This document shows, piece after piece, positions 27,020 through 36,275 of a stretch of DNA of 64,000 nucleotides. The DNA is from Rothia amarae (GTDB lineage Bacteria; Actinomycetota; Actinomycetes; Actinomycetales; Micrococcaceae), in NCBI RefSeq assembly GCF_014705945.2, contig NZ_CP061538.1, positions 2,108,001 to 2,172,000 on the forward strand. Direction: 5' to 3'. How positions within the stretch are numbered: position 1 is the stretch's first letter; every line of letters begins with the position of its first letter. The notes under the pieces are model-generated. The model was not told where the DNA came from, ran no database searches, and saw nothing but the letters and a program-made list of their open reading frames with translations. The position numbers and the translations under genes are program-made.

Positions 27020-27520
27020 GTGGGAGAAACATTAGACGCCAGAAATTTTTCCAGCGCCCGCCCTTCAAGTTTTATACCTGAACATTTACCGGTTTTTGTG
27101 TACGGAACTTTGCGTGTGGGAGGTTCCAACCATTTTTTGCTAGCTGGCAAAGATGAGCGGCAGGAACCGGCCACCCTGGAAGGCGCCGTGCTCGTCGATA
27201 ACGGTCGATTCCCCTATTTACTTGATTCGCCAGAAGTCCTCGGTACCTTGGACGACGTCGGGGCGGTGCGTGGCGCGCTCGTTCATGTTGATGGCACAGA
27301 TTGGGAACGGGTTTCTGCCGTTTTGGACGAGTTAGAAGGTTGCTCGACTGAACACCCCGTAGATAATCGAAACCTTTACAACCGCCTTCAGCGCGAAGTC
27401 ACTACTGCCTCAGGCAAGCGCGAACTGGCATGGGTATATATCCCGCCGGTCGCGCGTCAAGCTGAATTAGCAGAACTATATCCGATGATCAAATCGGGAG
27501 ATTGGATGGACCGTGCCTGA
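27020..27520 (+). CDS. gamma-glutamylcyclotransferase-like protein
   Basis: 166 residues from GTG 27020, abutting the glgC stop. FVYGTLRVGGSNHFLL is the phosphate-like loop motif of the GGCT/AIG2 fold, and RGALVHVD plus VLDELEG follow it. Members split gamma-glutamyl peptides or act on gamma-glutamylamines; the specific reaction is unknown. The end overlaps the next gene by 8 nt, so glgC, this gene and the ASCH gene likely form one transcript. Confidence 0.75.
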   Translation: MGETLDARNFSSARPSSFIPEHLPVFVYGTLRVGGSNHFLLAGKDERQEPATLEGAVLVDNGRFPYLLDSPEVLGTLDDVGAVRGALVHVDGTDWERVSAVLDELEGCSTEHPVDNRNLYNRLQREVTTASGKRELAWVYIPPVARQAELAELYPMIKSGDWMDRA

Positions 27521-27944
27521 AAACATTAGCCTTGAGTCTCTCGAAGAGGGTCACTACGGATCCCCCGGTCCGTTGCGCGACAAACTAGTTGCGGCAATCC
27601 TAAGCGGGGAGAAAACCGGCACCTCGTCCCTGGTTCAGCAATATGAAATGGACGGTGATCCTTTACCAGCGGTAGGAGACCGAGAAGCGATTCTTGATTC
27701 CGACGGCAACCGAGTCTGCGCTACCGAGAATACGGAAGTCACCGTCGTCCCCTTTGGAGATATCACCCTTCAACAAGCGCTGGATGAAGGCGAAGGATTC
27801 GAGAGTATTTCCGATTGGCAGACGGCGCACCGCCAGTTCTGGGAATCGGAACAGTTCCGCGCATCAATGGGCGAAGACTACCGGGGCATCACCGCTGACA
27901 CCCCCGTAGTCTACGTACGCTTCAAAGTCATCGCCCGAGCCTAA
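27513..27944 (+). CDS. ASCH domain protein
   Basis: 143 residues from GTG 27513 (PENISLESLEEGHYGSPG). The ASCH pattern is AAILSGEKTGTSSLVQQYE, PAVGDREAILDSDG, then FGDITLQQALDEGEGFESI and a HRQFWE helix. ASCH domains have a PUA-like fold and are proposed RNA-binding or nucleoside amidohydrolase modules. Function is unknown. It is translationally coupled to the preceding gene. Confidence 0.8.
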   Translation: MPENISLESLEEGHYGSPGPLRDKLVAAILSGEKTGTSSLVQQYEMDGDPLPAVGDREAILDSDGNRVCATENTEVTVVPFGDITLQQALDEGEGFESISDWQTAHRQFWESEQFRASMGEDYRGITADTPVVYVRFKVIARA

Positions 27945-28090
27945 GACTCGCTCCCCCGCTGTACCGGGCTCGCTTGAACAGTTGCTCTTTAGAATTAGCC
28001 CTTGTGTGTGATCGATACGTTCTTGCCCATCAGACACCAAGCGATATGATGAGTGCGCCCGTTTAGATTTATGCGCCAAGGAGTGAGCCG

Positions 28091-28900
28091 TTGCAAGATT
28101 GGGATCCCAGCCTACTGTTTCGGATTGTCGACGTCGCGGCAGTTGTTGCCAACGGGCTCTTGGGCGGTGCAGTTGCCCGCGCTTTTCGCTTTGATGTTGT
28201 CGGTTTTATTCTTTTAGCCGCGCTCTCTGGCATGGGTGGCGGTTTGATTCGCGATACTCTGCTGGGTATTGGGTTTCCCGTTGCTCTCACCGATTCTGCG
28301 TATTGGGCAGGTGTGATTATTGCTTCTGCGCTGGCTTATTTCTTGGATTTGGGGTCACAGTGGGCATCGCGCGTTCTGGTGATTGTGGACTTTCTAGGAA
28401 TGGGATGCTGGGTAGCCACCGGAACCATCAAGGCGTTGGGCGCTGGTTTAGAGTGGATTCCTGCTATTGCCTTGGGCGTGACGACGGCGGTGGGCGGCGG
28501 CGTCCTGCGCGATATTATGGTGAACCGTATTCCTTCTATCTTGGGCGGTAACTCGCTGTATGCCACGGTCGCTTTGGTGGGGGCTACGGAAACCGCTCTT
28601 TTGACCGAGGTTTTCCGCCGCCCTAACGTAGCAATGGCGGTTTCGATTGTTTCGTGCTTGGCAATTGGTTTGATTTCTCGTCGTAAGAATTGGAAACTCC
28701 CCGCACCCGTTAATTTGAAGGTGCCGCGACCGCAGCTCAAGTTCATTTCTCGTCGGACCGCTGTGGTGTTTGATGAGAATGAGGGATGGACGCCCGGCCA
28801 GCCTCTGACGGAGAATTTGCAGATTCTTACACCGGAGGAAATCCGAAAGTATCGCAAACGAGACAGGTTTAAAAATATTTCTAAATTTAGAAAGCGCTAG
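28091..28900 (+). CDS. TRIC-type (UPF0126) cation channel family protein
   Basis: 269 residues from TTG 28091, set by AAGGAG at 28078-28083. Two repeats of three membrane helices carry the family motifs ALSGMGGGLIRDTLLG and TAVGGGVLRDIMVNRIPSIL. Bacterial TRIC homologues form trimeric potassium-permeable channels. The C-terminal 70 residues are hydrophilic and basic (YRKRDRFKNISKFRKR), longer than usual. A perfect 17-bp hairpin follows. Confidence 0.85.
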   Translation: MQDWDPSLLFRIVDVAAVVANGLLGGAVARAFRFDVVGFILLAALSGMGGGLIRDTLLGIGFPVALTDSAYWAGVIIASALAYFLDLGSQWASRVLVIVDFLGMGCWVATGTIKALGAGLEWIPAIALGVTTAVGGGVLRDIMVNRIPSILGGNSLYATVALVGATETALLTEVFRRPNVAMAVSIVSCLAIGLISRRKNWKLPAPVNLKVPRPQLKFISRRTAVVFDENEGWTPGQPLTENLQILTPEEIRKYRKRDRFKNISKFRKR

Positions 28901-28920
28901 CCACACGTCAAATATGTATA

Positions 28921-28964
28921 AAAATACCCTCGAAGTATCATTTACGATACTTCGAGGGTATTTT
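28921..28964 (+). terminator. terminator after TRIC gene
   Basis: Arms AATACCCTCGAAGTATC and GATACTTCGAGGGTATT pair perfectly and T-rich sequence follows. Lies 22 bp after the stop. Probably bidirectional. Confidence 0.85.
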
Positions 28965-29224
28965 ATTTCTTGATCGGGTTCGCAATCTAATCAAGAGGAC
29001 TGAATCCCCCAGTGGAGGTTCACTTTGCTAATAATGGCAGAACTAATGCGTTCGCGTATCTTCAACTGTACCAGCGTTATGAGCCTATTTTTCGCTTAAT
29101 TTAGCCGGAGGAAAGCACTCCGAGATGATGAAAAAGTGCCTCCCCCTCCTGACATGCCCCGACGGCTAAAACCCGTTGCCGAAAACCTCTTTTGTGTTTC
29201 CAGCCACTATAATTGCAATAAACA
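28965..29224. other. intergenic, no gene seen
   Basis: About 260 bp between two terminators of convergent genes. No coding region or structured element is recognised. Confidence 0.4.
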
Positions 29225-29259
29225 ACAAGGGGAATGAGTCTAAAACTCATTCCCCTTGT
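29225..29259 (-). terminator. terminator of glycerophosphodiesterase gene
   Basis: Arms ACAAGGGGAATGAGT and ACTCATTCCCCTTGT pair perfectly around CTAAA. It lies 40 bp beyond the minus-strand stop at 29299. Confidence 0.8.
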
Positions 29260-29298
29260 CAGAGCATTTTATTCATTTTTTAGTAAATATATGCACTC

Positions 29299-30926
29299 TT
29301 AGATTTTATAGGTCACCACGTTGCTCAACGCCAAACCACCACCGACGTCGTTACCGTGGTAGCGACCGAAGTGTACGTGAGGCCCACGGTAAGTAGCATC
29401 AGCCACAGGCTGTGAGCGAGTTCCGCCTGCTTCAAAAGTGATAGTGCCGGGGCGAACAATCAACTTGCAAGTAATATTCTGGTCTGCCACGATTTTCGTC
29501 TTGGGGACCACGGTTGCCAAAGGCGTGAGCGTAGCACTACCGGCATCGACGCGCAGCAACTGCACAAGGTCACCCTGGCGGTAAACACCCTTCTCATCAA
29601 CCACAGAAGCGTGCGGGCGCACTGCCAAAATGTAGCCACCGCCGTTGGGGTTGGTGGTATCAAACTTTCCACCAATACCAAACGGCGAGTCATCAGCGCG
29701 ACCAAATGCCATATATCCGTACTGCCAGTCAGTGTTAGGCAGACGACCTTCCCACTTCATGTCAAAGTACATCACCCAGTTGCCACCGGAGGTTTCCACG
29801 CGGTGAGAAATGGGGCCCAAGAGCATAGACTCGTCGTAAATCTCGCGATGGATCAGCGAGTTATTTTCCCACACGGGCATGTTACTGACGTCCTGCTGAC
29901 CTGCCGGGAGCATACCGTCCAAACGGCGCGCCTGATCCAAGAACAAATCGGGGCTAGTTCCGCCACCTGAAAGCCAGTAGGGGTTAGGGGACATAAAGCC
30001 GCGCACGCCGAGAGTGGCGAAATAATCTCGTACAGACCGGCGGTGCACTTCCCAGACAATAACGGGCTTACCCAGTGCAACAATGCTGGTGATCTTCCAG
30101 TCGCTCATGGAAGTTGCAGCGCGACCGGTAACAGTCTCAAAGAAAGGCACACCCGCGAGATCCACATAGGGTGACTTCACCAAAGTGGTGATGTTCGCAA
30201 GCGAATCCCCAGCATCAAAGTAGCACCAGGTGCGGAAGCCCGCATTTTTGGCGATTTTTACAAAGCCAGATTCGGGGTCAAACCCACCTGCACCGTTGCG
30301 GTACATCTTGATAACAACCTGATTCTTCAGGCCGCGAGCCTCCAGCACCTGGAGAAGCTGCGCCTGAGCGCCGGCGTCTTTTACCTCGACGAAAAGTATT
30401 GCATTCGCGCCCACCGAGTTGAAAGCTCCGCCAGCGGGGGTTGCGGCAATAACGTCCAGCGCTTCTGCCAGAGTATTGATATTGCGCAGAGGCGTACCCG
30501 AACCAAGGAAGGGGCGCATATCCACCATTGCCTGTTTCAAATCAGCAAGGTAGGACGACGATACATACCCTTCAGACAGGGTGGTTGTGCGGCGCAGTGC
30601 GTTATCGTGCATGCACACGAGCTCGCCATCTAGCGTGGTGCGTACAGAAATCTCGACGGCGCGCGCGCCACGAATAATCGCCTGCTGGTAAGCGTAAGCG
30701 GTGTGCTCGGGATTTACGTCACCGGCACCACGGTGTGCAATAACGAATTGGAGCTGAGCAAGAAATTGGTCAACCAATGTTGCAGAAACGGGCTCAGCAG
30801 CCTGCGCTGTTGTTGTTCCACCGGCAAGCGACGCTGCACCCAGTACAGCTCTCCTGCACCGGTAAGTTGCAGAGCATTTCGGCGGTTTAAAACACCAAAT
30901 GCGTTCTGGTGTTGAGAAATAGACAT
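29299..30926 (-). CDS. exported glycerophosphodiester phosphodiesterase family protein, frameshifted in signal peptide
   Basis: The long frame (to 30777 or beyond) encodes a GDPD catalytic domain (FVIAHRGAGDVNPEHT, ARAVEISVRTTLDGELVCMHD, a later FVEVKD) plus a C-terminal laminin-G-like region. It starts inside the domain with only a weak TTG. Upstream, another frame starts at ATG 30926 with an AGGGGA site and reads NRRNALQLTGAGE, the start of a twin-arginine signal. The downstream frame supplies the missing part (VLGAASLAGGTTTAQA). A two-base GA excess near 30850-30853 joins them, so the gene is frameshifted, phase-variable, or mis-sequenced there. Members cleave glycerophosphodiesters at the cell surface. 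Confidence 0.7.
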
Positions 30927-31560
30927 AAATCCCCTAGATCAGTTCTAAATAATTTTTTTACGTCCTATGTTTCCCCCGTAGGGCATTGGGATTACACACT
31001 AGTCATTTCTCAGGGTTATACAACTACGGGTACTTTTGTCGGTTTACTCCAAAGTGATGCAATTTTTCCCCACAAGGGGAAATACTATTTATTCTTTCGT
31101 TTTTGGGGGACAAACCGTGATACACATCTATGCTCAAGCTCACTTTTCGACACTCCAGAAAGACCTGAGAATTTGTTCTATCTCCGCATGTCAAACTCTT
31201 ATTTCACCGCCGAAATAACCTTCTCCATGAGAAAGTGTTTGATTCGCAAAGTTTTCCTATCCACAAGCAGAGCCCGGGAATCGTGAGAAAAATTTTCTAA
31301 AAAATTTTTTGGTCCCCATCATGACCCAACAAATGATATTCGGAATGTCGAATAAAATAGGGGTGGCTTACATTTTCAACGCCACAGCAACCCCTTACCC
31401 AAGTCAGCCACAATTTTTTTTAAAAAATATTTTCTCCGTAAAGTGCCTTGAGGGGTCAAATTCCACGACACCTCCCCCACAGACTGATGCATAAATACGC
31501 CAGAATCCCCTGTCTCCGCCTATCGGATGAGGGCACTCATACTTATAGGTCATAGTGGCT
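30927..31560. other. A+T-rich intergenic region
   Basis: More than 600 bp without a credible gene. It contains A/T runs (for example around 31286-31310 and 31408-31432) and is markedly more A+T-rich than its surroundings. Short open frames here have no family pattern. It may hold promoter elements for the candidate RNA that follows. Confidence 0.4.
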
Positions 31561-31589
31561 GTCGAATTACTTCCTGTATAGTTCTAGAA

Positions 31590-31862
31590 GTCAGCCCGCA
31601 AGGGTGAGACACCCAGCAATGGGATCGAACGGTGAAAGCCGAGAGAACAGACTAGCCAAAGGTTCGCACCCAAGAGGCAACAGCAGATTGAATGCTGAGA
31701 CAGTCTTTATGTACAGCGATTTTTTGGGGAAAGAATCGCGCTCTTGTAGCTCACGCGTTCGAATGCCAGCGCAGTTAGTATCTTGGGGAAGATAAAACTA
31801 GCTGCTCTGAAGTATGCAAGGCTCGCATCTTTCGGGGGAGAGATGCGAGCCTTTTACTTTAA
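31590..31862 (+). ncRNA. candidate small RNA of about 270 nt
   Basis: A TATAGT box at 31578-31583 could start a transcript near 31590. A strong rho-independent terminator lies at 31830-31858 (GGCTCGCATCT with AGATGCGAGCC, then TTTT). Between them are several short hairpins, such as CAGCA-GATTGAA-TGCTG and GCGATT...AATCGC. No coding frame is convincing. I do not recognise a known RNA family. The call rests only on promoter-like plus terminator signals and local structure. Confidence 0.4.
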
Positions 31863-31868
31863 CTTTGC

Positions 31869-31908
31869 CTTTTCTCCCCGAGACTAAGCTTTTCTCCCAT
31901 AGACTAAG
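31869..31908 (+). repeat. 20-bp tandem repeat, two copies
   Basis: CTTTTCTCCCCGAGACTAAG is followed directly by CTTTTCTCCCATAGACTAAG. The two differ at two or three positions. It lies between the candidate small RNA and the HutC-type gene and may be a pair of protein-binding sites. Confidence 0.6.
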
Positions 31909-32097
31909 AATGTGCATATCTAAGATGTAGCGAACTTATAGAGATATCTTCATCACTTACCAGCAGTATTATTTGATAAGACGGCATTCCAAAAGGTAAA
32001 TTAAATTCAAATTTAAAAATATGGGATTGCTGGTTGCCCTACCCTAAAATTACTTTACGGTCGTCTGCAGACTTATCTACGCTCGGCATCTAATCCT

Positions 32098-32105
32098 GTG
32101 TACAC
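32098..32105 (+). promoter_or_regulatory. candidate HutC-subfamily operator GTGTACAC
   Basis: GTGTACAC is an 8-bp perfect palindrome fitting the GTNTANAC pattern typical of HutC-subfamily GntR regulators. It lies 60 bp upstream of the HutC-type gene, where autoregulation would be expected. Confidence 0.4.
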
Positions 32106-32164
32106 GAGTAAAACTGGCAGCATGTTGGAAAGTAGCCGCCGGAGCTAATTATGAGGGAATTCAG

Positions 32165-32920
32165 ATGATTATCGACGAAGTCAAAAAGCTCTACGCCAAG
32201 ACTCCCGCCAAATTGCCCGCCTACCGCCGTATTCAGTTGATGATTACTTCGCAGCTTGAATCCGGAGATCTCAAGGCGGGCGATCCCATCCCTTCAGAAA
32301 ATGATTTCGTCAACGCTCTGGGGATTTCCCGCATGACCGTCAACCGGGCCATGCGCGAGCTCAGCAACGAAGGTCTGCTCAAACGCACCCGCGGTATTGG
32401 CACGTTCGTCGCGGAAGAAAAATTTCCCGGTGACTTCATGAGCGTTCACAATATCGCCGATGAGATTAAAGAACGCGGTCATTCCCATTCTCAAAAGCTC
32501 CTCAAACTAGAGAAAATTAATAAGGAAGATGACCATGAGTTCTGGGATTCAGGGCAGATTCCGCCGGAAATGGGAGAGACCGCTTTCCATTCGGTGATTG
32601 TGCATTTCGATGACGGCGTACCTTTTCAAATTGAAGAACGCTTTGTCAACGACCGCATCGCACCTCGTTACCTGGAACAAAATTTCGAGAACCTCCCCCC
32701 CGCTTCCTACCTCAACTCCCTCATATCAGTCACTCATGGCATTCACAAGATTGATGCTATTCTTCCTAACAAGGATCAGCACGAGATACTAGAAATTGAA
32801 TCGACTGAGCCCTGTCTTCGTATTGAACGTTTTTCTTATTCTGAAGAAGAACTTGTCTCCGCTGCGTGCCTGTTACACCCCGGATTTCGCATTGTGTTGG
32901 AGGGCGAGTTCGGAAAGTAG
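32165..32920 (+). CDS. hutC: HutC-type GntR-family regulator (histidine utilisation repressor-like)
   Basis: 251 residues. The N-terminal winged helix spans about 18-85 (PAYRRIQLMITSQLESG, IPSENDFVNALGISRMTVNR, LSNEGLLKRTRGIGTFVAE). The UTRA effector domain follows. The segment MSVHNIADEIKERGHSHS, then PPASYLNSL and CLLHPGFRIVLEGEFG, are features specific to HutC, the urocanate-responsive repressor of histidine degradation genes. No hut gene is adjacent; only hutU/hutH fragments remain at 63.3-63.8 kb. It may now control other genes or hut genes elsewhere. Confidence 0.8.
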   Translation: MIIDEVKKLYAKTPAKLPAYRRIQLMITSQLESGDLKAGDPIPSENDFVNALGISRMTVNRAMRELSNEGLLKRTRGIGTFVAEEKFPGDFMSVHNIADEIKERGHSHSQKLLKLEKINKEDDHEFWDSGQIPPEMGETAFHSVIVHFDDGVPFQIEERFVNDRIAPRYLEQNFENLPPASYLNSLISVTHGIHKIDAILPNKDQHEILEIESTEPCLRIERFSYSEEELVSAACLLHPGFRIVLEGEFGK

Positions 32921-32922
32921 CC

Positions 32923-33492
32923 ATGCCAGCTCCCGAGCTCATTGCAGAACGCTTTACGTTACGCCCTTTGCGCGAAGCTGATATTCCAGAACTCACTTCC
33001 GCCTGCCAAGATTCCGAAATTTTACGCTGGTGCATGGGTGTTCCCCTGAATTATTCCGAAGAGACCGCAAGAAACTACATCGAATTCAGTCACGACGCTG
33101 CCGATAATGGCAATGAGCTCATCTGGGGAATCGATCTTTCGGGTACTTTTGCTGGTATCGTCAGCCTCTACAACCTGACTGACACCTCAGCGGAGATAGG
33201 TTTTTGGCTTGCGCCTGTACTACGGGGTCAGGGTTTGCTCACCGATGCCGCGCGCGTCGTCTTAGGTTTTGCTTTTGACCCGCTGGGTATGGGGCTCGAC
33301 GAAGTGACCTGGACAGCGATTGCCGGCAACGCCGCTTCCGAGCGGGTTGCTATCAAGCTTGGGTTTAGTGACATCCGGTGTGAAGAAAAGGGCACTCAGG
33401 GTCGCCCCACCGAAAACGGCACAGACACCCGTTTGGACGCCCGCACGGCGACCATGACGCGCAAACAGTTCTCGCATATCGGTTTAGATTAG
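32923..33492 (+). CDS. GNAT-family N-acetyltransferase (RimJ/RimL-like)
   Basis: 189 residues from ATG 32923, 2 bp after the hutC-like stop, so probably co-transcribed. It starts LIAERFTLRPLREADIPEL and has SAEIGFWLAPVLRGQGLLTDA (acetyl-CoA loop) and AIAGNAASERVAIKLGF, the standard RimJ/RimL layout. Substrate unknown; members acetylate protein N-termini or small amines. Confidence 0.85.
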   Translation: MPAPELIAERFTLRPLREADIPELTSACQDSEILRWCMGVPLNYSEETARNYIEFSHDAADNGNELIWGIDLSGTFAGIVSLYNLTDTSAEIGFWLAPVLRGQGLLTDAARVVLGFAFDPLGMGLDEVTWTAIAGNAASERVAIKLGFSDIRCEEKGTQGRPTENGTDTRLDARTATMTRKQFSHIGLD

Positions 33493-33640
33493 GATATTCC
33501 CAGCTCTTTCACAGTGGTTTTAGGTAAAGTTCCAGGTATTTAGCTCTTTTGGCTATACAACTTGAACCATCAATTCGAACCCATATTTATCTGCGCTGTT
33601 ATTTTATCTACACTGCAGCAGCCATGCGGGAAAGGAAACA

Positions 33641-34258
33641 ATGTTCGATTCGATTATCAACTGGATTATCCACCTCATGGAGATTCTAGGAGCCCCCGGC
33701 GTGGGTGTAGCAGTTTTCTTGGAGAACGTGTTTCCGCCAATCCCTTCCGAGGTTGTTCTTCCGCTTGCAGGTTTTACGGCATCCCAAGGCAATATGAATC
33801 TCATCGCGGCGTTCCTGTGGGCTACAGCAGGATCAGTAGTCGGAGCGTACCTTCTTTACTGGTTAGGCGCAGTCATTGGTGCTAACCGTCTCCGCCGCAT
33901 TGCGGATTGGATGTGGCTAGTGGAGGTAGAGGACGTTGATAAGTCCCTGCACTGGTTCGATAAATACGGCAAACTTTCCATTCTTTTTGGTCGTCTCATT
34001 CCCGGTGTGCGCTCCCTGATTTCAATTCCTGCGGGCATTGACCGCATGAACGTCCTGTCCTTCGGGCTCTTTACTTTGTTGGGTTCTGCCGTATGGAACG
34101 CGCTCCTCATCTACCTGGGCTTTATTCTGGGTGAGAATTGGAGCCAGGTCGCCGATGTGATCGGACAGTTCTCCACCGTTATCAAAATCGTTATTGCCGC
34201 CCTAATCATTTGGGTAATTATTAAGCTAATCCGTCGCCAAAAGAAGCGCCAGAAATAA
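33641..34258 (+). CDS. DedA-family membrane protein
   Basis: 205 residues with a GGAAAGGA site before ATG 33641. Family motifs are FLENVFPPIPSEVVLPLAG (amphipathic re-entrant segment) and FGRLIPGVRSLISIPAGIDRM, the DedA/VTT signature with the critical Arg. DedA proteins help flip undecaprenyl phosphate or phospholipids and support envelope homeostasis. The C-terminus is basic (RRQKKRQK). Confidence 0.9.
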   Translation: MFDSIINWIIHLMEILGAPGVGVAVFLENVFPPIPSEVVLPLAGFTASQGNMNLIAAFLWATAGSVVGAYLLYWLGAVIGANRLRRIADWMWLVEVEDVDKSLHWFDKYGKLSILFGRLIPGVRSLISIPAGIDRMNVLSFGLFTLLGSAVWNALLIYLGFILGENWSQVADVIGQFSTVIKIVIAALIIWVIIKLIRRQKKRQK

Positions 34259-34338
34259 AGCCACTCTCAGCGCTAAGTTAGGTAGACTAAGTTTTATCTA
34301 ACGTTTCAGCTTGTGCTGACTTTTTGAATTGATAAAAC

Positions 34339-36267
34339 ATGACTACATTTTCTCGCCGTCACCTCTTTCTAGGGTCTGCAGCAACCTCTCTGGCGCTTGC
34401 GCTCTCTGCTTGTTCTTCAGATTCTCACCTCCAAGAAAGTGCCCAGAACCTTGCTTCTGCGCTGACTAATCTGGACATTTCAGGAATCCAGTTTGCCAAC
34501 CGGGATGCTGCCCAGGCACAGAAGTCGCTGGAACATGCGTCTTACAATATGACCGGGGCAGAACCCACCGTGTCCGTGGCTGAAGTCAATCAAGGGGGCG
34601 ACTCTCCCAGAGCCAAGCTCCACTGGGCATGGAAGATTCCCGGTTCTCCTCAGCCCTGGGAATACGATTCCTCGGTTACCTTTACCGCTGAAGGCGAGAA
34701 TATGACCCCGCAGTGGTCGCCCACCGTCATCCACCCCGATGTGGAGGAATCCGCAGGGTTGCTTCTCGAATCAAAATCCGCCTCCCGAGGTGAGATTCTA
34801 GGGCAGGACGACGCCGCGATTGTCACCTCTCGTCCCGTGGTGCAGGTAGGCATCGACAAGACTAAAGTCTCTGGAAATGAAGCACAACAGAAATCTGCAC
34901 GAGCCCTGGCGGAACTCGTAGATATTGATGCAGATGCTTTTGCGAAACAGGTAAAAAATGCTGGCGAAAGCCAGTTTGTTGAGGCTATCGTATTACGCCA
35001 AGAGGCTTTCAATAAGATTAATCAAAGCGACATCGAGAAAATTGAGGGGTTTTTCAGCACAGAAAGTACCCGCTCGCTGGCACCCAGCGCCGATTTTGCC
35101 CCGGATATTCTGGGCACGGTGAGCCCTGCGACATCCGACGACATCGAAAAATCTGAAGGAAAGCTTGTTTCAGGGCAGATGATCGGTCACGGCGGTCTGT
35201 CCGAACGGTTTGATGAGCATTTGCGAGGCACCGATGGCTACTCAATCTACAGCGTTCAAATCAAAGATGATGGTTCTGTAGATCCAGAACAATTCATTAA
35301 TCGAGATAACCCTCTCCACCAGGTGGATGTCTCTAACGGCAAGAACCTCAACATTACCCTCGATTCTGCAGCGCAATCTCAAGCGGTAAAGATTCTTGAA
35401 GATCAAGATTCCCCCAGCGCTATTGTGGCTATGAGGGTATCCACCGGTGAAATCCTGGTTGCTGCCAACGGTAAGGCTTCTGAGGGGTTCTCTACCGCTC
35501 TAATGTCCCAGTACGCTCCCGGATCTACCTTCAAGATTCCTACCTCACTCAGCCTGCTTCGCAAGGGCATGAAGACCGACTCCATTGTCAACTGTTCGGA
35601 ATCGGTTACCGTAGACGGTCAAACCTTCAAGAACGCTTCCACCTACCCCGCAGATGCTCTGGGCGAGCAAACTCTGGCTGTAGCGGTGGCGCAGTCGAGC
35701 AATACCGCTTTTATCAACGAACGCGATAAGGTGACGCAGGCAGATTTGCACGACGCCGCCGCTGCTTTAGGCATCGGTATAGAAGCTGACCTCGGCGTAC
35801 CGGCATTCTTTGGCACGGTGCCCACCGATGCCAGCGAAGTAGAGCACGCCGCATCCATGATTGGTCAGGGAAAAATCTTGGTTTCACCGATTGCCATGGC
35901 AATCGTGGCAGCCAGCGCGTATAAAGGCGAAGTGGTCAAACCTGTTCTGGTGAAAGAGCAGCAGTTAGGCGAAACAAAAGTTTCTAACACCTCACTCACC
36001 CAAGACGAATCTAAACAACTCAAAACCCTGATGCGCGGCGTCGTTGCCGAAGGCGGACTACAAAACCTCAAAGAACTCACTCCCGATACCGCCGTGGGTA
36101 AAACGGGAACTGCCGAATACGGCAACGACAACCCGCCTAAAACCCACTCCTGGGTCATGGCAGTTCACGAAGATATTGCTGTGGCTCTTGTGGTGGAGGA
36201 TGGCAATTTGGGTTCTATCACCGGCGCTCCCCTAGCCCTGGAGATGTTCCAGGAATTCAAGAACTAG
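34339..36267 (+). CDS. lipoprotein penicillin-binding protein with MecA-type N-terminal domain
   Basis: 642 residues. Signal peptide with an RR pair (FSRRHLFLG) and lipobox LSAC (lipidated Cys25). Residues 30-140 resemble the NTF2-like MecA N domain, then a dimerisation region. The transpeptidase domain has STFK (Ser396), SSN (453-455) and KTG (588-590). This is a class B, non-glycosyltransferase PBP like PbpA/PBP2A relatives, here attached as a lipoprotein rather than by a membrane helix. It crosslinks peptidoglycan. It stands alone and ends next to the structured repeat at 36276. Confidence 0.9.
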   Translation: MTTFSRRHLFLGSAATSLALALSACSSDSHLQESAQNLASALTNLDISGIQFANRDAAQAQKSLEHASYNMTGAEPTVSVAEVNQGGDSPRAKLHWAWKIPGSPQPWEYDSSVTFTAEGENMTPQWSPTVIHPDVEESAGLLLESKSASRGEILGQDDAAIVTSRPVVQVGIDKTKVSGNEAQQKSARALAELVDIDADAFAKQVKNAGESQFVEAIVLRQEAFNKINQSDIEKIEGFFSTESTRSLAPSADFAPDILGTVSPATSDDIEKSEGKLVSGQMIGHGGLSERFDEHLRGTDGYSIYSVQIKDDGSVDPEQFINRDNPLHQVDVSNGKNLNITLDSAAQSQAVKILEDQDSPSAIVAMRVSTGEILVAANGKASEGFSTALMSQYAPGSTFKIPTSLSLLRKGMKTDSIVNCSESVTVDGQTFKNASTYPADALGEQTLAVAVAQSSNTAFINERDKVTQADLHDAAAALGIGIEADLGVPAFFGTVPTDASEVEHAASMIGQGKILVSPIAMAIVAASAYKGEVVKPVLVKEQQLGETKVSNTSLTQDESKQLKTLMRGVVAEGGLQNLKELTPDTAVGKTGTAEYGNDNPPKTHSWVMAVHEDIAVALVVEDGNLGSITGAPLALEMFQEFKN

Positions 36268-36275
36268 GCACTAAA

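Noticed and set aside
30909-31286. 125-residue plus-strand open frame
   Set aside because: A+T-rich, no ribosome site, composition unlike neighbouring genes.
31750-31775. tRNA-like T-loop (GTTCGAATGCC)
   Set aside because: No cloverleaf, acceptor stem or anticodon arm could be built around it.
31604-31795. 63-residue open frame inside the candidate small RNA
   Set aside because: No ribosome site and no domain; hairpins and a terminator are better explained by an untranslated RNA.
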